5,108 nucleotides of DNA from an uncultured Megasphaera sp. (GTDB lineage Bacteria; Bacillota; Negativicutes; Veillonellales; Megasphaeraceae): NCBI GenBank assembly GCA_902464195.1, contig CABQJB010000143.1, positions 1 to 5,108 on the forward strand, in the 5' to 3' direction. Under the pieces are notes generated by a model. That model was not told where the DNA came from. It saw only the letters and a program-made list of their open reading frames with translations, and did not search any database. Of the stretch, positions 1-5,108 are shown piece after piece. Position 1 is the first letter of the stretch, and each line of letters starts with the position of its first letter. A program made the translations under genes and the position numbers.

Positions 1-2240
1 CTGCCTCCAAAGCCGCATTTCTGCCAGAGTTCTTCCGTAATATGCGGCGTGAAGGGAGCCAGAATCTTGAGCAGGTTCTTGTTGGCTTCCATGGCAACGG
101 CCTTGTGGATAGTCTTGTTGGCGCCGACATAGGCATGCATGGCGTTGACGTATTCCATGATCGAGCTGACAGCCGTATTGAGGCCGTAGTTGCCGTCTGT
201 GCCGCGGACGTCTTCTGTGACCTTGGCAATGGCTTTGAATTCCTGGAAGCGCAGTTCTTTTTCAGCTTCCGTATAGTCCGTCCCTTCGAGGCCGTCTTTG
301 ACCAAATTCTGGAACTGATGGACAATGCGCCATACGCGGTTGAGGAAACGGTAAGAGCCTTCGACACCCTGATCAGACCAGGCCAGGTCGCGTTCCGGCG
401 GAGCGGCGAAGAGGATGAACAGGCGGGCCGTATCGGCGCCGTATTTGGCGATGATTTCTTCTGGCGATACGATGTTGCCCTTGGACTTACTCATCTTGCT
501 GCCGTCGAGGAGGACCATGCCCTGTGTCAGCAGGCGTTCGAAAGGTTCGACATTGTTGACCAGGCCGGCATCATAGAAGACCTTCATGAAGAAACGGGAA
601 TACATGAGGTGCAGGATAGCGTGTTCGATGCCGCCGATATACTGGTCGACGTTCATCCAATGGTTGGCCTTCTTCGGATCCCAGGCTTTTTCATCATCGC
701 GGGCATCGGTATAGCGGAGATAGTACCACGACGAGCAGACGAAGGTATCGATGGTATCCGTTTCACGCGTAGCCGGGCCGCCGCATTTCGGGCAGGTGCA
801 GTGGACGAAGTGTTCACTCGTAGCCAGCGGCGATACGGCGCCAGCCGTGAACTTGACGTCTTCCGGCAGCTTGACCGGCAGCTGGTCTTCCGGTACGAGC
901 TGTTCGCCACATTTCGGGCAGTAGATGATAGGGATCGGAGCGCCCCAATAGCGCTGACGGGAAATGAGCCAGTCGCGCAGACGATAGTTGACGCGGCGTT
1001 TCCCCAGTCCTTTTTCTTCCATGTAGTCGATGATGGCTTTCATGGCTTTATGCATTTCCATGCCCGTGAAAGGACCGGCATTGACCAGGACGCCGTCCTT
1101 GTCTTCATAGGCATGGTCCATTTCTTCCAGCTTCAGTTCATGGTCTTTCGGCTGCAAAGTGATGATCTTCGGGATGTTGTATTTCGTAGCGAACATCCAG
1201 TCACGCTGGTCACCCGTCGGTACACCCATGACGGCGCCGGTACCATAATCGTAGAGGACGTAGTTGGTGATCCAGATCTGGACGCTCTTGCCCGTCAGCG
1301 GATGGACGCAGTCGATACCGGTATACATACCGATTTTTTCCGATTCCGTACTCGTCCGTTCGATATCGCTGGTATTGCGTACTTTTTCGCAGAAAGCTTC
1401 CAGTTCGGCCTTCTTCGGGTTGTTTTCCAAAATCTTGTGAACCAGCGGATGTTCCGGCGGCAGGACGACGAAAGTGACACCGTAAATCGTGTCAGGACGC
1501 GTCGTGTAGACGGCGACTTTTTCATTCAGGCTGGGAATGTCGAAGCTGAATTCCAAGCCTTCGCTGCGGCCGATCCAGTTCTTCTGCATGGTCTTGACGC
1601 GTTCCGGCCAGCCCGGCAGGAGTTTCAGATCGTCGAGCAGGCGGTCTGCATAGTCGGTGATCTTAAAGAACCACTGTTTCAAGTCTTTTTTGACGACCGG
1701 TGTGTCGCAGCGCCAGCATTTGCCTTCGATGACCTGTTCGTTGGCCAATACGGTGTTGCATTTTTCGCACCAGTTTACTTTTGCTTCTTTGCGGTAAGCC
1801 AGGCCGCGTTTGTAGAGCAGTTCAAAGATCCACTGGGTCCATTTATAGTATTTTTCGTGGCACGTAGCGACTTCGCGGTCCCAGTCATAAGACAGGCCCA
1901 AAGCTTTCTGCTGGCGTGTCATGTTTGCGATATTGCTGTATGTCCATTCTGCTGGCGGGATATTGTGCTTGATAGCTGCGTTTTCTGCAGGCATACCGAA
2001 AGCATCATAGCCCATAGGATGCAAGACGTTATAGCCGTTCATGCGGCGATAACGGGCAATGACGTCACCAATCGTGTAATTGCGGACATGACCCATGTGC
2101 AGGTTACCCGACGGATACGGGAACATTTCCAATACGTAGTACGGCGGCTTGCCGTTGTCTTCGGTGCAGCAGTCGCATTTACTTTCTTCCCATACGTGCT
2201 GCCATTTTTTTTCTATTTCCTGTGGAATATACTTTTCCAA
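1..2240 (-). CDS. leuS: Leucyl-tRNA synthetase (LeuRS), C-terminus cut by window edge
   Basis: Class Ia aminoacyl-tRNA synthetase that attaches leucine to tRNA-Leu in the cytoplasm. The reading frame gives 746 residues before the left edge. Bacterial LeuRS is usually about 800-880 residues, so the end of the anticodon-binding region and the C-terminal domain are missing. Landmarks in order: HIGH-type motif HMGH at residues 48-51 (in PSGNLHMGH); a zinc site with paired cysteines C158/C161 and C175/C178; the CP1 editing domain, with TTRPDT at 246-251 and GTGAVMGVPTGDQRD at 333-347; a second cysteine group C441/C444 and C483/C486; and KMSKS at 582-586 (in DGSKMSKSKGN). The anticodon-binding helices begin around 620. 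Start: TTG, chosen because AGGAGG lies 9 nt upstream and the protein then begins MEKYIPQEIEKKWQ, a normal LeuRS N-terminus. The gene has no TTA, CTA or TCA codons over almost its whole length, which leaves a long meaningless open frame on the other strand. The family call is near certain. Confidence 0.98.
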   Translation of the reverse strand, partial: MEKYIPQEIEKKWQHVWEESKCDCCTEDNGKPPYYVLEMFPYPSGNLHMGHVRNYTIGDVIARYRRMNGYNVLHPMGYDAFGMPAENAAIKHNIPPAEWTYSNIANMTRQQKALGLSYDWDREVATCHEKYYKWTQWIFELLYKRGLAYRKEAKVNWCEKCNTVLANEQVIEGKCWRCDTPVVKKDLKQWFFKITDYADRLLDDLKLLPGWPERVKTMQKNWIGRSEGLEFSFDIPSLNEKVAVYTTRPDTIYGVTFVVLPPEHPLVHKILENNPKKAELEAFCEKVRNTSDIERTSTESEKIGMYTGIDCVHPLTGKSVQIWITNYVLYDYGTGAVMGVPTGDQRDWMFATKYNIPKIITLQPKDHELKLEEMDHAYEDKDGVLVNAGPFTGMEMHKAMKAIIDYMEEKGLGKRRVNYRLRDWLISRQRYWGAPIPIIYCPKCGEQLVPEDQLPVKLPEDVKFTAGAVSPLATSEHFVHCTCPKCGGPATRETDTIDTFVCSSWYYLRYTDARDDEKAWDPKKANHWMNVDQYIGGIEHAILHLMYSRFFMKVFYDAGLVNNVEPFERLLTQGMVLLDGSKMSKSKGNIVSPEEIIAKYGADTARLFILFAAPPERDLAWSDQGVEGSYRFLNRVWRIVHQFQNLVKDGLEGTDYTEAEKELRFQEFKAIAKVTEDVRGTDGNYGLNTAVSSIMEYVNAMHAYVGANKTIHKAVAMEANKNLLKILAPFTPHITEELWQKCGFGG

Positions 2241-2255
2241 TTGTGAGAGCCTCCT
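2238..2255 (-). promoter_or_regulatory. leuS: leuS ribosome binding site and TTG start
   Basis: AGGAGG at 2255-2250 is followed by a 9-nt spacer and the TTG at 2240-2238. No ATG or GTG lies between this Shine-Dalgarno site and the conserved N-terminal residues, so the site decides the unusual start codon. Confidence 0.88.
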
Positions 2256-2301
2256 ATCCTGCCCCAGTCAAAATACAGACAGACTGTACTACAGCGTCTT
2301 G
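2241..2301 (-). other. Short leuS 5' leader with a small hairpin, no T-box
   Basis: From the predicted start point near 2300 to the TTG there are only about 60 nt. The leader can form one small hairpin at 2290-2272 (minus-strand arms AGTACAG and CTGTATT, 5-nt loop, one G-U pair) followed by four Ts. The stem is GC-poor and the T run is short. It could weakly end GH18 transcripts or act as a minor attenuator, but neither is strongly supported. I see no T-box sequence, and there is not enough length for one. Confidence 0.4.
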
Positions 2302-2307
2302 AGTATT

Positions 2308-2336
2308 ATTATAGTGGCAGGGCGTCATCAAGTCAA
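2308..2336 (-). promoter_or_regulatory. leuS: Predicted sigma-A type promoter of leuS
   Basis: Reading the minus strand, TTGACT (2336-2331) is separated by exactly 17 nt from TATAAT (2313-2308): one mismatch to the -35 consensus and a perfect -10. Initiation is expected near 2300, which leaves a leader of about 60 nt. The -35 hexamer lies in the last codons of the upstream GH18 gene and directly abuts its stop codon (2330-2328), so leuS has its own promoter even if it also receives read-through from GH18. Confidence 0.82.
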
Positions 2337-4082
2337 TTCATGTTTTGCAAAACGCTGCCAAAAATGTGCCGGTTCGAAGCCTTTGCGCCAGAAGGCAGCG
2401 CCGCCCAAGCCATAAGTCTGGACCAGGCCGGCCTTGGCTTTCAGGGATTTTTCATCTTCAAACCAAATCTTGACGGTCCCTGTCGTCAACGGAAGTTCCA
2501 GATAATAGAGCTGCAGATCATCGTTCCAGACGACGTAGTCTTTATAGGCCTTGAGGATGTCTTCGCTGTCGGCCATGGTCAGGGTGCGGACAAAGAGCTT
2601 GCCCTTGCCGCCGCTCTTGCGTGCCGGAGCCGTGGCTGCGGCTTTGGGCGCCGTCTTAATACGACGCGGCAGGACGTGGCGTTTATATGTTTCCCCATCG
2701 AGTTCAATGGGCATGATGACCGGCTGTTTGGCCCGGCGGGCATTTTCCTGTTCCGCCGTCACGACCTGGACCCGCATCGGCTCAGCCGCTTCTTCGGCGG
2801 ATTCTTCTCTGACTTCGCTGTATTTCACACCCTTTGCCGGCGGCGCACCGACGACAGCCGGCCAGTCGTGGATGTTCTTCGGCAAATCGCGGCCATCGCT
2901 GGATTCATACCATAGGCGCATATACAGAGGCATGCCCAGCAGGACTTTCGACGGCGGCACGAGGTCGATCGTATTCTGTACAGCCCGTTCAACCCAGGGA
3001 TAGGAAGCGACAGGGCCGGCTGTCGCACTGCCCCGGCCGAACTGGTCATAGGCCATGACCATGAGGTAGTCGAGATGCGGTGCCAGAGCCGCCCGGTCGT
3101 AGACCATGGACCAGTTGGGGCTGTCCGAAACGGGCGTGACATCCATGGAAAGCTGGATGCCATAGGCATGGCAGGCCTGGGACAGTTTGGTCACAAAAGC
3201 CGTCAAGGCGTCTTTATCACTGTAATTGACGTTTTCAAAGTCGATATTATAGCCTTTGAAATCATATAATAAGGCATAGCCGACGAGCTGGCGGACCATG
3301 GTATCCTGGAGGCGGCTGTTGCTCAGGACCTGATGGGTCAGCTTGGGATTGAAATTATTGTCGATCAAAGGCCACATGGCGTATCCTTTGCTGGCATACG
3401 TCGAAGCCAGCATATCGAAGTCGGGGTTGCGCAGTTCGACGCCGTTTTCCGTCAGCCGGAAGGCACAGGGCGACATGACGGGCTGACGGGTCTGCAAAGA
3501 CGGCAGGCTGTCGTCTTCCTTCATGACAGGGTCCCAAAAGAGGACGGTCCCCATCTTTCCTTCTTTAGCAGCTGCCGGGGCTGCCTCCTGGACCTGACGA
3601 AGTTCCGGTACGGTATGGATGGGCTGGGACGGCGGCAGGAGTTCGTTCTTTTCCGTCGTCCCGTTGCCCAGGACATAGCTGATGCCCAGGGGACGGCGGA
3701 CATTCCGGATATTGATGGTCCGGCCGCCGCTGACAGCCCGCCCTGGCAGGGCCAGCTGGACGTTCTCATCCTGCCAGGCTGTCGAGCCGTTCTGTGCTTT
3801 CGGCAGGCGGAACCAGTACGTCCCCTTGGCGTGGTCGGCTTCACGGATGCCGTATTGTTCCAGCGCCTTGTCGGAAACGAGCCAGCGCCCCTGGTCTTCG
3901 ACGATTTCCAGGTCTTTGATGGCTTCATCGGGAATGGGATTGGCTACGGTAGGTACACTGAAAGCCGGGTCCGATGCCTTAGCGCTGTCCACAGCCGGCC
4001 CATTGGCCCAGGAAACAGCACTCAGGGACAGACAGATCAAGGCGGCCAGGCAGGACGTCCGCATAACATGGTTGTATTTCAT
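2328..4082 (-). CDS. Exported glycoside hydrolase family 18 protein, YaaH/SleL-like
   Basis: A 584-residue protein, probably secreted or periplasmic, that likely cleaves N-acetylglucosamine-containing glycans such as peptidoglycan; the substrate is inferred. Residues 1-26 are a signal peptide (basic start, hydrophobic core, likely cleavage after SWA); no lipobox is present. Residues about 51-148 are a region I do not recognise. The TIM barrel starts near 178 (TVLFWDP). The active-site strand reads GYNIDFENV, with NIDFE at 279-283 and Glu283 as the expected acid; NIDFE rather than classical DxDxE is typical of the YaaH/SleL branch. MAYD (343-346), KVLLGMPLYMRLW (379-391) and GLGGAAFW (558-565) are further family landmarks. 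A charged, Ala/Pro/Lys-rich insertion lies at about 419-495. No LysM domain is visible, although many YaaH/SleL proteins have one. Start: the ATG at 4082 has AGGAG 9 nt upstream. The ATG at 4088, which would add two residues (Met-Thr), is only 3 nt from the same site and less likely. Confidence 0.9.
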   Translation of the reverse strand: MKYNHVMRTSCLAALICLSLSAVSWANGPAVDSAKASDPAFSVPTVANPIPDEAIKDLEIVEDQGRWLVSDKALEQYGIREADHAKGTYWFRLPKAQNGSTAWQDENVQLALPGRAVSGGRTINIRNVRRPLGISYVLGNGTTEKNELLPPSQPIHTVPELRQVQEAAPAAAKEGKMGTVLFWDPVMKEDDSLPSLQTRQPVMSPCAFRLTENGVELRNPDFDMLASTYASKGYAMWPLIDNNFNPKLTHQVLSNSRLQDTMVRQLVGYALLYDFKGYNIDFENVNYSDKDALTAFVTKLSQACHAYGIQLSMDVTPVSDSPNWSMVYDRAALAPHLDYLMVMAYDQFGRGSATAGPVASYPWVERAVQNTIDLVPPSKVLLGMPLYMRLWYESSDGRDLPKNIHDWPAVVGAPPAKGVKYSEVREESAEEAAEPMRVQVVTAEQENARRAKQPVIMPIELDGETYKRHVLPRRIKTAPKAAATAPARKSGGKGKLFVRTLTMADSEDILKAYKDYVVWNDDLQLYYLELPLTTGTVKIWFEDEKSLKAKAGLVQTYGLGGAAFWRKGFEPAHFWQRFAKHELT

Positions 4083-4090
4083 CGTCATTT

Positions 4091-4097
4091 GCTCCTC
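4091..4097 (-). promoter_or_regulatory. Ribosome binding site of the GH18 gene
   Basis: GAGGAGC at 4097-4091 on the minus strand. It sits 9 nt from the ATG at 4082 and only 3 nt from the in-frame ATG at 4088, so spacing favours the inner start. The preceding bases (UCCU, minus-strand 4104-4101) can pair with AGGA of this site in a 4-bp stem with loop CGUG, which would hide it. Confidence 0.8.
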
Positions 4098-4100
4098 ACG

Positions 4101-4126
4101 AGGATTGGAAAAAAGTCTTCAATCCT
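4101..4126. repeat. Inverted repeat AGGATTG/CAATCCT in the shared control region
   Basis: Perfect 7-bp arms, AGGATTG (4101-4107) and CAATCCT (4120-4126), are separated by 12 nt. On the plus strand the repeat covers the -35 box and spacer of the predicted lgt promoter, so it could be an operator. In GH18 RNA it would be a hairpin ending 3 nt before the GAGGAGC ribosome binding site. Its downstream arm contains the UCCU that could instead pair with the ribosome binding site, so the two structures exclude each other. Confidence 0.55.
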
Positions 4127-4133
4127 GTATAAT
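4105..4133 (+). promoter_or_regulatory. lgt: Predicted sigma-A type promoter of lgt
   Basis: TTGGAA (4105-4110), a 17-nt spacer, then a perfect TATAAT (4128-4133). Initiation is expected near 4140, giving a leader of about 65 nt before the lgt TTG. The promoter lies inside the predicted 5' untranslated region of the oppositely oriented GH18 gene. Confidence 0.72.
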
Positions 4134-4145
4134 TCTATGGTAACC

Positions 4146-4168
4146 GTGAACCTTTTCGTTCCGTTCAC
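4146..4168. repeat. Inverted repeat GTGAAC/GTTCAC between the two promoters
   Basis: Perfect 6-bp arms, GTGAAC (4146-4151) and GTTCAC (4163-4168), with an 11-nt centre holding an extra GTTC (4158-4161). The site lies in the stretch expected to be transcribed from both strands, just downstream of both predicted start points. It could bind a regulator that blocks both promoters or be a small RNA hairpin. No regulator is identifiable from this window. Confidence 0.4.
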
Positions 4169-4176
4169 ATTGTTTC

Positions 4177-4185
4177 ATTATACCA
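4177..4185 (-). promoter_or_regulatory. Predicted extended -10 promoter of the GH18 gene
   Basis: On the minus strand TG (4185-4184), one base, then a perfect TATAAT (4182-4177) form an extended -10 element. No good -35 hexamer is present at 16-18 nt, which is tolerated for extended -10 promoters. Initiation would fall near 4170, giving a leader of about 88 nt. Other -10-like words nearer the gene (TAGAAT at 4137-4132) lack both a -35 and a TG extension. Confidence 0.5.
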
Positions 4186-4190
4186 CAACA

Positions 4191-4208
4191 AAGGGGTGTT
4201 TTATATTG
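4191..4208 (+). promoter_or_regulatory. lgt: lgt ribosome binding site and TTG start
   Basis: AAGGGG (4191-4196) lies 9 nt upstream of TTG (4206-4208). The frame stays open far upstream, but that stretch is antisense to GH18. The TTG gives an N-terminus MHQYLFFIGSFPIRAYG that matches the normal start of Lgt proteins, and the next in-frame ATG (codon 21) would remove conserved residues. Confidence 0.85.
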
Positions 4209-4994
4209 CATCAATATCTATTTTTTATTGGTTCCTTCCCGATCCGGGCTTATGGGCTGTTATTCATGCTGGGCATCGTCTCTGCCGGCATTACGGCTTA
4301 CTATATCATGAAACGCGACGGCCGGGGCTGGCACGTCCACATCTTTGATTTCACCATGTATTGCGGCCTGTCAGGCATCGTCGGCGGCCGCCTGTGGGAC
4401 GTCTTTTTTTTCGACTGGGCCTATTATCACAATCATCTAACGGAAATCCCCTACGTCTGGCAGGGCGGCATGGCCATCCAGGGCGGCCTGCTCTTCGGCG
4501 CCATTGCCGGCATCTTGTACACGAAGTACCATCACATCGATACCTGGGCCTTTGCCGATCTCCTGGCACCGGCCATCATCCTGGGCCAGTCCATCGGCCG
4601 CATGGCCAACCTCATGAACGGCGACGCCTTCGGTCATCCGACGGGCGGCGACTTCGGCATCGTCTATCCCGACACGACCCTGGCCTATCATACTTATGGC
4701 AATCAGCCCTTGTGGCCGGCCGAAGTCTGGGAAGGTCAGATTGACGTACTGGTCTTCGTCGCACTGCTCCTCTACAGCTGCTTCCCCCACAAGAAAGGCC
4801 AGGTATTCTGCCTGTACGTCATGCTCTACGCCGTCGAACGCTTCTTCCTGGAATTCCTCCGCGGCGACTACGTCAATTTGACGCTGGGCCTGAAATCAGC
4901 CCAAATGACCAGCGTCATCGCCTTCGCCATCGCCCTGGTCATCTTCATCGTTCTCCAGTGGAAAGGGAGCGTGGATGAAAAGCAGGGTGCCTAA
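4206..4994 (+). CDS. lgt: Prolipoprotein diacylglyceryl transferase (Lgt)
   Basis: Inner-membrane enzyme that moves diacylglycerol from phosphatidylglycerol to the lipobox cysteine of prolipoproteins, the first step of lipoprotein maturation. The protein is 262 residues, a normal length, with several hydrophobic segments (about 15-35, 50-69, 89-104, 115-130, 179-193, 199-217 and 235-251). Family landmarks: RAYG (14-17); GGRLWD (60-65); QGGMAIQGGLLFG (86-98); the Lgt signature GRMANLMNGDAFG (131-143) with Arg132, Asn135, Asp140 and Gly143; WPAEVWEG (170-177); and Tyr208, Arg212 and Glu216 in the last conserved helix. By alignment from memory these match E. coli residues Tyr26, Arg143, Asn146, Glu151, Gly154, Tyr235, Arg239 and Glu243. 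Gln92 replaces the E. coli His103. The gene is divergent from GH18 with a 123-nt gap and has its own predicted promoter. Confidence 0.97.
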   Translation: MHQYLFFIGSFPIRAYGLLFMLGIVSAGITAYYIMKRDGRGWHVHIFDFTMYCGLSGIVGGRLWDVFFFDWAYYHNHLTEIPYVWQGGMAIQGGLLFGAIAGILYTKYHHIDTWAFADLLAPAIILGQSIGRMANLMNGDAFGHPTGGDFGIVYPDTTLAYHTYGNQPLWPAEVWEGQIDVLVFVALLLYSCFPHKKGQVFCLYVMLYAVERFFLEFLRGDYVNLTLGLKSAQMTSVIAFAIALVIFIVLQWKGSVDEKQGA

Positions 4995-5001
4995 GGCACC
5001 C
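4985..5001 (+). other. Hairpin wrapped around the lgt stop codon
   Basis: GGGTGCC (4985-4991) and GGCACCC (4995-5001) form a perfect 7-bp, GC-rich inverted repeat whose 3-nt loop is the TAA stop codon. No T run follows, so it is not a standard intrinsic terminator. It may protect the 3' end of the message or help termination by another route. Confidence 0.55.
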
Positions 5002-5035
5002 GCAGGCCGCAGTTCGCAGACCGCAGGCCGCTGTG
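5001..5035. repeat. Tandem 7-bp repeat, consensus CGCAGNN, about five copies
   Basis: Four consecutive units starting at 5001, 5008, 5015 and 5022 all read CGCAG followed by two variable bases (GC, TT, AC, GC). A fifth, degenerate unit (CGCTGTG) starts at 5029. As a result an 11-bp word, CCGCAGGCCGC, recurs exactly 21 bp apart (5000-5010 and 5021-5031). The array lies outside any gene and starts where the stop-codon hairpin ends. It resembles short tandemly repeated sequences of intergenic DNA; its function is unknown. Confidence 0.7.
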
Positions 5036-5048
5036 AGAACCCCGTAAA

Positions 5049-5072
5049 AATGGCTTTAAATTTAAAACCATT
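5049..5072. repeat. AT-rich 24-bp near-perfect palindrome
   Basis: Outer arms AATGG (5049-5053) and CCATT (5068-5072) flank TTTAAA repeated twice (5055-5066), itself a palindrome. The only break is C5054 opposite A5067. In minus-strand RNA that pair becomes a U-G wobble, so the hairpin is better on that strand, where it runs into a stretch of five Ts. It may be a weak terminator for a minus-strand transcript entering from the right, or a binding site upstream of the next gene. Confidence 0.45.
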
Positions 5073-5100
5073 CACTAAAAACTACAAACTTAATACTCAA

Positions 5101-5107
5101 AAAGGAG
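5101..5107 (+). promoter_or_regulatory. Ribosome binding site of a gene beyond the right edge
   Basis: AAAGGAG at 5101-5107 is a strong Shine-Dalgarno sequence with no start codon left inside the window. A plus-strand gene probably begins about 6-10 nt past the edge. I found no convincing promoter in 5036-5100 and no standard terminator after lgt, so the unseen gene could be co-transcribed with lgt. Confidence 0.55.
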
Positions 5108-5108
5108 C

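Noticed and set aside
42..2246. A 734-codon open frame on the plus strand opposite leuS
   Set aside because: It lies in exact codon register antisense to leuS and stays open only because leuS uses no TTA, CTA or TCA codons. The translation has no recognisable family, and the LeuRS motifs on the other strand are unmistakable.
2340..2915. Open frames on the plus strand opposite the 3' half of GH18
   Set aside because: They are register shadows of the GH18 gene, end at CTA or similar codons, and have no ribosome binding site or recognisable product.
3333..4205. The long open extension upstream of the lgt TTG, suggesting a 553-residue fusion protein
   Set aside because: The first 291 codons are antisense to GH18 or run through the intergenic region, in the same codon-register effect. 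The Shine-Dalgarno site, the predicted promoter and the normal Lgt N-terminus all place the start at 4206.
4083..4205. A riboswitch or small RNA gene between GH18 and lgt
   Set aside because: Only 123 nt are available and they are explained by two promoters, two ribosome binding sites and short inverted repeats. I see no conserved riboswitch core.
4995..5048. A CRISPR array
   Set aside because: The repeat unit is only 7 bp with no spacers, and no cas genes are nearby.
4985..5048. Intrinsic terminator after lgt
   Set aside because: The stem is good, but a GC-rich repeat rather than a U tract follows.

Overview
The window looks like ordinary chromosome from a member of the Negativicutes, most likely a Megasphaera- or Veillonella-like anaerobe. 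This placement rests on the character of the Lgt and LeuRS proteins, the moderately high GC content, strong Shine-Dalgarno sites and consensus sigma-A type promoters. It is inference from protein recall, because there is no rRNA or phylogenetic marker here.

Layout. Positions 1-2240 (minus strand) hold most of leuS, the leucyl-tRNA synthetase, with its C-terminal part cut off by the left edge. A near-consensus promoter for leuS overlaps the stop codon of the gene upstream of it. Positions 2328-4082 (minus strand) hold an exported glycoside hydrolase family 18 protein of the YaaH/SleL type, with an unassigned N-terminal region and an unusual internal insertion. Positions 4083-4205 form a compact intergenic region between divergent genes. 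It contains two predicted promoters that face each other, two inverted repeats and both ribosome binding sites. Positions 4206-4994 (plus strand) hold lgt, the prolipoprotein diacylglyceryl transferase. Positions 4995-5108 are intergenic: a hairpin around the lgt stop codon, a heptanucleotide tandem repeat, an AT-rich palindrome and, at the very edge, a ribosome binding site for a gene lying outside the window.

The genes do not form one pathway. The GH18 protein and Lgt both act on the cell envelope (a probable sugar-chain hydrolase and lipoprotein maturation) and share a control region. leuS is a translation housekeeping gene with its own promoter. I found no mobile element, CRISPR array, tRNA, rRNA or defence system. 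The most notable items are the 7-bp tandem repeat after lgt, the overlapping 5' leaders of GH18 and lgt, the alternative hairpins at the GH18 ribosome binding site, and the lack of room for a T-box in front of leuS.
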